Origin: Peptoclostridium sp.
Lineage (GTDB): Bacteria > Bacillota > Clostridia > Peptostreptococcales > Peptostreptococcaceae
DNA length: 64,000 nt
NCBI RefSeq assembly: GCF_009881055.1
Contig: NZ_WXFG01000019.1
Coordinates: 1 to 64,000 of the forward strand
Direction: 5' to 3'
The notes below the pieces were generated by a model, which saw only the letters and a list, made by a program, of their open reading frames with translations, made no database searches and was not told the origin of the DNA. The translations under genes were made by a program, and so were the position numbers. Below are positions 28,373 to 36,130 of this stretch, piece after piece; the first letter of the stretch is position 1; each line of letters starts with the position of its first letter.

Positions 28373-30481
28373 CTAAGACTGTACTGTTGCCGGAGCTTGC
28401 TTGGCCTTTGATACATTCCAAGTTCCACTTATGCTTAGACCGGCTTTTTCCAGAGATTCTGGGAATTTGAACTTGAAGTTGCCGTTAAGTCCATATGAGG
28501 TTTGATCCTCTGACGCATAGCCTGTAAACACAACCGCGCTGTCGCTTTCATCCGAAATGGTGAAGCTCACCTGCCCGCTCTTGTAGCTTATTGGCATGGG
28601 ACCGTTGCTGTCTCCGTCCAAAGTTATTGTCACGTTTCCGCTGCCCGACTTGTCCATTGTAACGTTCAAGACCATCGGTCTTGCAACGCCTTTCATGGCT
28701 TCAAGCTCCTTCTTTATGGCGTTCCAGTCCAGGTTGAAATCGCAGCCCGCGTCACCCTCCGCCTGCTGCTCCTGCTCCTGCGTTTCAAATTCAGGGAACG
28801 TAATGTTAGTAATAGTCATGTTGCCGCTCCATGAGCCTGCCATGGCTTCAGCCGGCGGATATATCTCTATGTTGAAGTTGTCCTTGATGTATTTTGCATA
28901 GCCCGCATAACCTTCTGTGTACCATATCATAGTAAGACTCATTATGTGGTCCATGCCTATCTTGCCGTTGTTATAGCCGCTTGCCATAAGCTCCTTGCTC
29001 TTTGTATCCTTTAGTATCTTGTCCTTGAGGTGCATCAGCACGTCAAGCCTTTGCTCGATGTCGTAGCCCTTGTCGAAGCCAAACGAGCCCTTCTCGAGAA
29101 GCCCCTTTTCCTTGTACTCCTCGACGAGCTGCTTTATCTCCTGCTCCTTCTTTGCCAGTTCTTCCTCCTGCTTTAGCCTTCTATCAAACTGGCTCTGCAG
29201 ATCCTTACTTACCTTGTCCTTTATTTTATCCTCTTCTTCAGATGTAAGAGGCGGATATCCGGCCTCAGCCCGTATCTGATTTTGCTTTTTGACTGCCTCT
29301 ATCTCAAGCTGCCTTGCAGCTCCTCTCATCTGCTCGTATACTGCGTCAAAGTCGCCTTTTTCAACGTTGTAACCGCCCCACCACCATTTCTGGGAAGCAC
29401 CGTTTTTGAAGGCCTGGTATGCCGCTTCGACCTCCTTGTTTTTCCATGACTGTATTTCGTTTTCCACAGCAGCTATGGCAACCTTGCCTACGGTGGTTAT
29501 TACAAACTTGTCTGCAATATTCTCGCCTATTATCTTGGCTGCATCGTATTTTCTGCCCTCGGCAAGGTATCCAAGCGCAGTTGACGCCGCCTTTACCGTT
29601 TCTATTCCATCATCCTCTGTGACGCCCTTGAGCAGCTTAGAAAGAGTTCCTTCAGACACGTTGTCCACTATCTTCTTGCCAACAAGCACGTTGAAATTCT
29701 GATTGAAGGTTATGTAATCTCCGTCCTTAACAGACTTGGCCATGTTGGCCCATTCGTCGTCATTGAGCAGGCTGGCAAGCACCTTCTTCTTGGTGCTCTC
29801 GTCGCTCATGCCTAGCTTTTCCTTGAGTATGTGATCCACTGCCTGCTCTACAGCCTTGTTGACCTTGTCGTCCATTCCCTTCTGGGTCCAGTCGGCAAGC
29901 GCCTTGTTCTTTGTGTACTCCTCTATCTTTTGGTCCACGGTGATTTTGCCGTAGCCGAAAAGGCTGAAGTGGCAGGTTGTGAATGTCATTGTTCCGGCAT
30001 CCAGATCCACACTGTCAGGCCTTATGTACTCCCACTTGTTGCCATCGTAATAAGAAACCCAGTAATCCGAGGGCATCGTATCCTCGCTTATTGTGCTCTT
30101 ATCGAGCGCGAATGTCACCTGAACAGGGTTGTTTGTCCTTGTGAATTCGGCGTCGCACTGTACTTCAACGGGTGCACCTATCGGCTCGAATTTCTTGGAA
30201 ACAACGTTCGGCACCTTGTCCGGTGTGTAGAGCTTAAGCTTTGTCGGGCTGTCAAACGATTTTCCAGGAATCTTTACCTGAACCTTGTCCTTTTCAATGC
30301 TGCCAAGGTTCAGCTCCTCGTTGCCAGCACTCGCCTCTATCGGTTTTTTTATGGCCTTTTCGTAGGACCACTTGAGATCCCCCTTTTCCTTGCCGCTGTC
30401 ACACCCTGTCTGCAGGAGCGCTGCACCTATTGCAAGCGCAAACAGGCACGACTTGAGTAATATTCTCTTTTTTTTCGCCAT
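28373..30481 (-). CDS. large lipoprotein of unknown function
   Basis: About 702 residues from the ATG at 30481, downstream of GGAGGTGG. The signal peptide ends in the lipobox LQTGC. An N-terminal beta domain (about 50-190) resembles the ZU5/autoproteolytic-type fold in giving GTMTFTTCHFSLFGYGKI. A long, highly charged helical middle (about 195-520, Lys/Glu-rich) follows. The C-terminal beta domain (about 560-690) holds MAGSWSGNMTITNITFPEFE and a GNVTITLDGDSNGP block. Found at the outer membrane face. No enzyme motif was seen. Co-directional with the Lgt-like gene. Confidence 0.7.
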   Translation of the reverse strand: MAKKKRILLKSCLFALAIGAALLQTGCDSGKEKGDLKWSYEKAIKKPIEASAGNEELNLGSIEKDKVQVKIPGKSFDSPTKLKLYTPDKVPNVVSKKFEPIGAPVEVQCDAEFTRTNNPVQVTFALDKSTISEDTMPSDYWVSYYDGNKWEYIRPDSVDLDAGTMTFTTCHFSLFGYGKITVDQKIEEYTKNKALADWTQKGMDDKVNKAVEQAVDHILKEKLGMSDESTKKKVLASLLNDDEWANMAKSVKDGDYITFNQNFNVLVGKKIVDNVSEGTLSKLLKGVTEDDGIETVKAASTALGYLAEGRKYDAAKIIGENIADKFVITTVGKVAIAAVENEIQSWKNKEVEAAYQAFKNGASQKWWWGGYNVEKGDFDAVYEQMRGAARQLEIEAVKKQNQIRAEAGYPPLTSEEEDKIKDKVSKDLQSQFDRRLKQEEELAKKEQEIKQLVEEYKEKGLLEKGSFGFDKGYDIEQRLDVLMHLKDKILKDTKSKELMASGYNNGKIGMDHIMSLTMIWYTEGYAGYAKYIKDNFNIEIYPPAEAMAGSWSGNMTITNITFPEFETQEQEQQAEGDAGCDFNLDWNAIKKELEAMKGVARPMVLNVTMDKSGSGNVTITLDGDSNGPMPISYKSGQVSFTISDESDSAVVFTGYASEDQTSYGLNGNFKFKFPESLEKAGLSISGTWNVSKAKQAPATVQS

Positions 30482-30517
30482 ATGTATTGTTCCACCTCCA
30501 TTGTTTGGTTGGTATTT

Positions 30518-30547
30518 ATTATACCAGACCGTTTCAATTATAATCAA
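30518..30547 (-). promoter_or_regulatory. promoter of the lipoprotein/lgt-like operon
   Basis: TTGATT, an 18-bp spacer and TATAAT preceded by TGG (extended -10), read on the minus strand about 40 bp upstream of the start codon. Confidence 0.55.
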
Positions 30548-30635
30548 AATTTATTCGCATTTGCCAAAAACAAAAAGACACTGCCTATTATAATATCTGG
30601 CAATATCTTTTTCGTATTTTAAGCGGTGCAGTATG

Positions 30636-31430
30636 CTATTTTTTGTCAACCCTGTCCAGCGCCTTTAATATTCCATACATTATGGCATGCGGCCTCGGCG
30701 GACATCCTGGAACGTAGACATCTACAGGCACTATGCAGTCAATGCCGTTTCTTGTGGCATAGTTGTCCCTGAATATGCCTCCGCTGCATGCGCATGCGCC
30801 TACAGCCACCACCAGCTTTGGATCTGGCGCTGCGTTGTATGTCTTTATGAGCGCAAGCTCCATGTTCCTTGTGGCAGTTCCCGTAACAAGCAGCATGTCG
30901 GCGTGCCTTGGCGAAGCGACAAAATGAATGCCGAGCCTTTCTATGTCATTGAATGGGTTGTTGAGGCCGTTTATCTCATAGTCGCAGCCGTTGCACGAGC
31001 CGGCGTCGACCTCCCTTATCTGAAGGCTCCTTCCGTATATTTTCTTTATCTTCTCTTTTACATCTCTTTGTATGAGCTCGTATCTCTCGTCCGGGATCTC
31101 CCGCTCCTCAATCACAAGCGGCGATTTCCTAAGCAGCAGTCTGTCCCTTTCTGCCAGCTCGAACTCGCTTGTCATTCTGGCCGCCCCGCTTGAGCACACA
31201 TCCTCGCATCTTGCGCAGAAAATGCACTCATCCAGGTTTATACCCATCTCGCCCTTTTCATCCCTGACTATGCAGCCTGACGGACATGCCTTTATGCACT
31301 CGTTGCACCCTGTGCATTTGGAATTGTCTATTTCGGGCTTTCCTATGAAAGGAGGCAAATCAAGAGGCTTCTTGGGATATTTTTGAGTTAGCCTTGGATA
31401 TTGAACAATTTTTTTTATCATTCCAAACAA
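30636..31430 (-). CDS. fused ferredoxin/NuoB-like small subunit of an Ehr-type complex
   Basis: About 264 residues. The N-terminal half is a HyfH/NuoI-like ferredoxin with two [4Fe-4S] motifs (CTGCNECIKACPSG and CIFCARCEDVCSSG). The C-terminal half is a HyfI/NuoB-like small subunit keeping all four ligands of the proximal cluster (CNGCD, GACACSGG, PGCPP). In hydrogenase 4 and complex I these are separate proteins, so this is a fusion. The start is TTG at 31430, 6 nt after GAGGTG, giving MFGMIKKIVQYPRL as in HycF/HyfH. Last gene of the operon. It should carry electrons from a ferredoxin-like donor to the large subunit. Confidence 0.88.
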   Translation of the reverse strand: MFGMIKKIVQYPRLTQKYPKKPLDLPPFIGKPEIDNSKCTGCNECIKACPSGCIVRDEKGEMGINLDECIFCARCEDVCSSGAARMTSEFELAERDRLLLRKSPLVIEEREIPDERYELIQRDVKEKIKKIYGRSLQIREVDAGSCNGCDYEINGLNNPFNDIERLGIHFVASPRHADMLLVTGTATRNMELALIKTYNAAPDPKLVVAVGACACSGGIFRDNYATRNGIDCIVPVDVYVPGCPPRPHAIMYGILKALDRVDKK

Positions 31431-31441
31431 ATATATCACCT

Positions 31442-33028
31442 CTACAAGTCATTTCCAGCATACGATAGATTGAAACTTTTGTTTATTAGTGGAAAATCAG
31501 GAACTATGTTTCCTCTTACAGCCTCGCAAAGCGCCGGCCAGTTGCAGAACGACGGGGTCCTGACCTTGTATCTGTATATGTCATTGTTTTTGCCCGACAT
31601 TATCCAGTGTATATTTTCGCCTCTAGGCGACTCTGTATATCCCAAAGCAGATGCATGCGCAGGAAGGGTCTCAAGCCTGCTGTGCACACTTCCGCTCTCG
31701 AGCATGTTTACTCCCTGCATTATAAGTTTTATTGACTGCAAGCATTCTTCAAGCTTCACATTAAGCCTACAGTTGACATCGCCATTGTTGTGCATTGAGA
31801 TTTCAAATTCCATGTCGCCGTAAGTCTCGTAAGGAAATGACTTCCTCACATCGAAGTGCACACCTGATGCCCTGCCTGCGGGTCCTGTTGCATTGAGGTC
31901 TATTGCCGCCTTTTTTTTGAGCGTGCCTGTATTTTCAACCCTGTCAATAAAGAGGCTTTTCGCCTTGATTATATCTATAGTTTCAAGCAGTTCCTTTTCT
32001 ATCTTCACCATCATATCGATTATCCTTTTTTCATTGCCTTCAATAAAATCCTTTCTTACTCCGCCAGGAGAATTGACGCTCCTTAAAAATCTTGAGCCGC
32101 AGACAGCCTCAATCATCTGATACAGCCAACCTCTCATCATCCTGAATTGGAATGTGGCAAAACCGTAGGCTACGTCAAGGCATACGCCTCCAAGGTCTCC
32201 CAGATGGCTTGTCAGGCGCTCAAGCTCTGCAAATATTACCCTTGTGATTTTAGCCCTTCTTGGTATCTGAACGCAAGCTATCTTTTCTATGGCCTGGCAG
32301 TAAGCCAATGAGTTTGAGAATGTCTCATCGCCCGATATCCGCTCTGAAACATAAAAGCACTTGTTGAAATCCATACCCTCGCACATTTTTTCTATGCCCT
32401 TATGGACAAAATACAGCTGGGCTTCAAGGTTTATTATGGGTTCCCCTGCAACGCTGAACCGGAAATGTCCTGGCTCTATAATGCCGGCATGCACTGGTCC
32501 TACCGGAATCTCATACACACCTTCGCCCTTGACCTTCATGAACTCCTGCCTTCTTGAAGCAAATGCAGGCTTTCTCCTTCTGTCGAAGCTTTTCCTGAGC
32601 GGAAATTCTCCCTCGGGCCAGTTGCCGTGAAGCACCATAGGCCTTAGGCTGTCGTTGCCTTCAGCCCTGATTCCAAAAAGATCATGAATTTCGCGTTCAT
32701 AAAAAGATGCCGAGTGTATTAGGTCCGAAACGGAAGGATAGCTCAGCTTGTCGCTGCCGAGTGCCAGCCTTGCTGTTATAAAGGCTCCTCTTTCTGCATC
32801 CGCAAATACATAGTAAATGGCAAACCCTCCTGATGGCAAAAGTGTTTCATCGCTGGCAAACATGCAGGCAAGCTTTTTGCCTTTGTCCCTGCATAGTAGC
32901 TCTGCCAGCCTCCTGACATCCGCCGCCTTGATGTCCAGCCTTATTTCATTTCCGTGCTCTATATTGCAATTCAAGCCGTTTTCACAAAAGCCTGCTCTTA
33001 GCTCTTCAATAATGTCTTCCATTTTCAT
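31442..33028 (-). CDS. NuoCD/HyfG-like large subunit lacking NiFe ligands
   Basis: 528 residues: a NuoC-like N-terminal domain (FYEREIHDLFGIRAEGND, about 109-127) fused to a NuoD/HycE-like large subunit (from about 165). In hydrogenases the L1 motif ERxCGxC and the C-terminal DPCxxC bind NiFe. Here L1 reads ERISGDE, so the two cysteines are Ser232 and Glu235. The C-terminal motif reads NLSYAG, so they are Ser522 and Gly525. All four ligands are lost without frame damage and the C-terminal cleavage site is absent. It cannot bind NiFe as a hydrogenase does; a quinone-like or unknown acceptor is possible. Confidence 0.9.
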   Translation of the reverse strand: MKMEDIIEELRAGFCENGLNCNIEHGNEIRLDIKAADVRRLAELLCRDKGKKLACMFASDETLLPSGGFAIYYVFADAERGAFITARLALGSDKLSYPSVSDLIHSASFYEREIHDLFGIRAEGNDSLRPMVLHGNWPEGEFPLRKSFDRRRKPAFASRRQEFMKVKGEGVYEIPVGPVHAGIIEPGHFRFSVAGEPIINLEAQLYFVHKGIEKMCEGMDFNKCFYVSERISGDETFSNSLAYCQAIEKIACVQIPRRAKITRVIFAELERLTSHLGDLGGVCLDVAYGFATFQFRMMRGWLYQMIEAVCGSRFLRSVNSPGGVRKDFIEGNEKRIIDMMVKIEKELLETIDIIKAKSLFIDRVENTGTLKKKAAIDLNATGPAGRASGVHFDVRKSFPYETYGDMEFEISMHNNGDVNCRLNVKLEECLQSIKLIMQGVNMLESGSVHSRLETLPAHASALGYTESPRGENIHWIMSGKNNDIYRYKVRTPSFCNWPALCEAVRGNIVPDFPLINKSFNLSYAGNDL

Positions 33029-33031
33029 GTT

Positions 33032-34504
33032 CTATCCCCCGGTAACAATTCTTTGGGCGTCCGTAAGAAGCTTAAGTACGCCATCAGGCATAAACACACC
33101 AGTCACAGTTATTACTCCAAGCATCGCAACTAGCACTATGTCAGCATACGGGCTAGGTTTCAAACTCTTTTGCTGTTCCCCTTTCGCATTCCCGTAAAAA
33201 ATCTTAAATAGCGTCACAGCAAAGCCGACAAACACGAGTGCAAGCAGGAAAAGAAAAGCTGCTCCCGCAAAATAGCTGCCATTCTTGAACAACGCTACAA
33301 CCATGCCGAGTTCGCTTGAAAATATGCTGAAGGGCGGCATGCCTGTAATTGCAAATATCCCCAGCATGAACACCACTCCGGTTATCGGCATTGACTTGTA
33401 AAGGCCCTTCACCTTGTAAATATCCTTGCTTCCGTACCTTTGATATATGTTTCCGGCTGAAAGGAAAAGCATCGACTTGGTGAAAGAATGGTTTATCATG
33501 TGCATTAGCGACGCAAGCACTGATGCCGGAGTGAACACTCCAAGTCCCAGGGCTATTATCCCCATATGCTCAATGCTGGAATATGCAAGCAGCCTCTTGT
33601 AGTCTCGCTGTGTAAGTATAAATACCGCGGCCGTTAATATTGAAAGCAGTCCTAGTGCCATAAGGGCTGCTCCTGCAAAGCTGCCGCTTCCCATTGCTTT
33701 GTTTAGTATGGCAAGGCCTCTCATTATCCCGTACATGGCGTTGTTGAGCAGTACTCCTGAAAGCATTGCGCTGACAGGCGACGGAGCCTGGCTGTGGGCA
33801 TCCGGAAGCCAGGTATGCATTGGGGCAAGACCGGCCTTTGTTCCAAATCCGACAAGCATGAATATGAAAGCCAGCCTTAGCAGATTGACATCAAGCTCTT
33901 TCGCATGCTCATACAGATAAGTCCATGATAGATCCGTTCCGGCATCCTTTATAATTCCTATGGATGAAATGTGAAGCAGTATTATCCCCAGAAGCGCTAT
34001 TGCTATCCCCACAGAGCATATGATTATGTACTTCCATGAAGCCTCCAGCGAACGCTTGTTGTTTTCAAAGCCGACTAGAAACACAGATGCCAGCGTTGTA
34101 GCTTCAATTGCTATCCACATTATCCCCATGTTAGGCGTAGTAAGAAGAAGTATCATAGAAAACATAAATGCAAACAGCAGCGAGTAAAATAGCCTGAGCC
34201 TCTTTATGTCTGTCTTGCCGCGCTCGAGCTCCTTCTTAAAGTAGCCTGCACAATAAATAATTACAAAAAGCGATACAGCCAGCACAAGATCAAGCACTAT
34301 TATGCTCAGGCTGTCCACATAAAAGTTCATTAAATATCTCTTATTTACATGTCCAAGAGCGGCCACATCAATCGAGAGTTTCACCCCTGCAGACAGCATT
34401 ATAAGTGCTGCCGCAATACCAAGCGCAAAAATCTGACTTGCGCGCTTTGCCAGCCAGAAGGCTACTATAGATACTAAAGGTAACAGCAACAGATATGATA
34501 TCAT
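33032..34504 (-). CDS. HyfF-like antiporter-type membrane subunit
   Basis: 490 residues, about 14 TM helices, of the NuoL/M/N-MrpD family. It keeps the functional residues: the TM5 glutamate in GIMWIAIEATTLASVFLVG and the TM7 lysine in FGTKAGLAPMHTWLPDAHSQ. Proton- or sodium-translocating subunit. The start follows AGGGGAT and the stop is 3 bases before the large-subunit gene. Confidence 0.9.
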   Translation of the reverse strand: MISYLLLLPLVSIVAFWLAKRASQIFALGIAAALIMLSAGVKLSIDVAALGHVNKRYLMNFYVDSLSIIVLDLVLAVSLFVIIYCAGYFKKELERGKTDIKRLRLFYSLLFAFMFSMILLLTTPNMGIMWIAIEATTLASVFLVGFENNKRSLEASWKYIIICSVGIAIALLGIILLHISSIGIIKDAGTDLSWTYLYEHAKELDVNLLRLAFIFMLVGFGTKAGLAPMHTWLPDAHSQAPSPVSAMLSGVLLNNAMYGIMRGLAILNKAMGSGSFAGAALMALGLLSILTAAVFILTQRDYKRLLAYSSIEHMGIIALGLGVFTPASVLASLMHMINHSFTKSMLFLSAGNIYQRYGSKDIYKVKGLYKSMPITGVVFMLGIFAITGMPPFSIFSSELGMVVALFKNGSYFAGAAFLFLLALVFVGFAVTLFKIFYGNAKGEQQKSLKPSPYADIVLVAMLGVITVTGVFMPDGVLKLLTDAQRIVTGG

Positions 34505-34508
34505 TCCC

Positions 34509-35162
34509 TTATCCCCTTAACCTCTTGAGTTTATTTATGTCAGTAGTTTCCAGTTCCTCGTTTATCTTGAACACCATTATCCCCATTATTATAACTGCGG
34601 TTATAAGGTCTATGAATATTCCCACATCCACAAGCACAGGCATGCCCCCAGAAGCGAAAAGTGCGGCCACAAATATGCCATTTTCCATTACGAGAAGTCC
34701 GACTATCTGGCCTATCGCCTTTTTCCTGCTTATCATGAAGAAAAAACCTATGAATATTACAGATACGGAGTTGGCCAGGTACATGCCAAGCTCAGTCGGT
34801 TTCCCGCCAATTGCCGATGATATCGAAAAATAGTTGAATACTGCTATGGCGCAGCTAACGAGCACCAGCAGCGGTATGTTGTAGAAAAAGTTCTTTTCAA
34901 CCTTGTAGTCCACATTTGCGAAGGTGTGGCTCAGAAGCTTCGGAATGTAGTAGACCTTGAGTGTCACTATGAGCAGGCACACAAACATTATTTCTATTGC
35001 GCCATGACCGCTTAAGTTCTCCATGCCCAGAATGAATGCCGCAATAGCCAAAAGTGCAGACTGAGCCTGGAATGTCCTTATGTAGGACTTGGTCCTCTTG
35101 TTGGCTACAAGCACAAAGCATGACAAGAGTATCAGTACTGACAATAATTGCATTATCTCCAT
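34509..35162 (-). CDS. HyfE-like membrane subunit
   Basis: 217 residues, about six TM helices, NuoK/HyfE type. A conserved acidic position lies in GLLVMENGIFVAALFASGG. Small membrane subunit linking the antiporter-like modules. ATG after GGGGGAGG. The gaps to both neighbours are under 5 bp. Confidence 0.85.
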   Translation of the reverse strand: MEIMQLLSVLILLSCFVLVANKRTKSYIRTFQAQSALLAIAAFILGMENLSGHGAIEIMFVCLLIVTLKVYYIPKLLSHTFANVDYKVEKNFFYNIPLLVLVSCAIAVFNYFSISSAIGGKPTELGMYLANSVSVIFIGFFFMISRKKAIGQIVGLLVMENGIFVAALFASGGMPVLVDVGIFIDLITAVIIMGIMVFKINEELETTDINKLKRLRG

Positions 35163-35163
35163 A

Positions 35164-36117
35164 TCAATTGCCTCCCCCTGTGAAATACTGCAGGAATCCT
35201 ACGAAAGAAGCGATAAAGGAAAGTGCCGCAAGATTCGGTATGCTGAAAAACCTAAGCTTGACAGTGCTAGCCTCTATGCATGCCACCGCTACTGAAATAG
35301 CTGCCACCTTCGCTACATAAGCAAGCAGCGAAACCATCAACACCGCAAAACCTGATCCCGCATAAACTAAAATACCTGCAGGTATGAACACATTGGCTAT
35401 TATTGTTATGAATATCAGTTGCTTTATAAGCGAAGCCAGCTCCATGAGCGCCAGGTACCTTCCTGAATATTCAAGAATCATGGCTTCATGCACCATTGTG
35501 AGCTCAAGGTGCGTAGAAGGGTCATCCAATGGTATTCTTGAAGATTCCGCTATAAGTATCAGCACTAGCGAAACCAGCAGCAGCATATAGGACGGCTGGA
35601 CTATGGCAGGCCCCAGCCGGGCCGAGTGGAGCATGATGTCCCCAAGCGAAGTGCTCTTGGCTGAGAATCCCAGGGTAATCACTGCAACTATAAGTGACGG
35701 CTCGAAAATCGCGCTTATCATCATCTCCCTGCTGCTGCCCATGCCTCCGAACGTGCTCCCCGTATCGAGCCCTGATATTGCCATGAAGAATTTCCCAAGC
35801 AGGAGTATGTATATTACCATGAAAATATCCCCGGGCAACGGCTTCATGGCAATTCCCGGCAAAACCGGAACAAAGGCGCATGCCGCTGCAGCAGATGCAA
35901 ACACAATGTATGGCGTGGCAGTAAAAACCCACGATGCCTGATTGGATACAACTGTATCCTTTGTAAAAAGCTTTATGATGTCAAGATATACCTGATATAC
36001 AGGAGCCCCCTTCCGCTTCTGCGTAAAGGCCTTTATTTTTTTTATAATCCCGCCTACCAGCGGCGCTATGAGTATGAAAAGTGCCATCTGAATAACATAG
36101 TATGCCAAATCCGCCAA
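35164..36117 (-). CDS. HyfC/NuoH-like membrane anchor subunit
   Basis: 317 residues, eight or so TM helices. It carries the NuoH/HyfC hallmark acidic loop ESSRIPLDDPSTHLELTMVH, which in complex I faces the large subunit and starts proton translocation. A second landmark is GSTFGGMGSSREMMISA. The start is TTG after GGAGGG. This subunit should join the peripheral electron-transfer arm to the antiporter-like subunits. Confidence 0.9.
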   Translation of the reverse strand: MADLAYYVIQMALFILIAPLVGGIIKKIKAFTQKRKGAPVYQVYLDIIKLFTKDTVVSNQASWVFTATPYIVFASAAAACAFVPVLPGIAMKPLPGDIFMVIYILLLGKFFMAISGLDTGSTFGGMGSSREMMISAIFEPSLIVAVITLGFSAKSTSLGDIMLHSARLGPAIVQPSYMLLLVSLVLILIAESSRIPLDDPSTHLELTMVHEAMILEYSGRYLALMELASLIKQLIFITIIANVFIPAGILVYAGSGFAVLMVSLLAYVAKVAAISVAVACIEASTVKLRFFSIPNLAALSFIASFVGFLQYFTGGGN

Positions 36118-36130
36118 TTGAATCCCTCCG

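Noticed and set aside
29831-30460. 209-codon plus-strand frame inside the lipoprotein gene
   Set aside because: Antisense shadow; the minus frame has a signal peptide, lipobox and ribosome site.
35522-35932. Overlapping minus-strand frame within the HyfC-like gene
   Set aside because: Frame-shifted shadow; the HyfC reading carries all family motifs.
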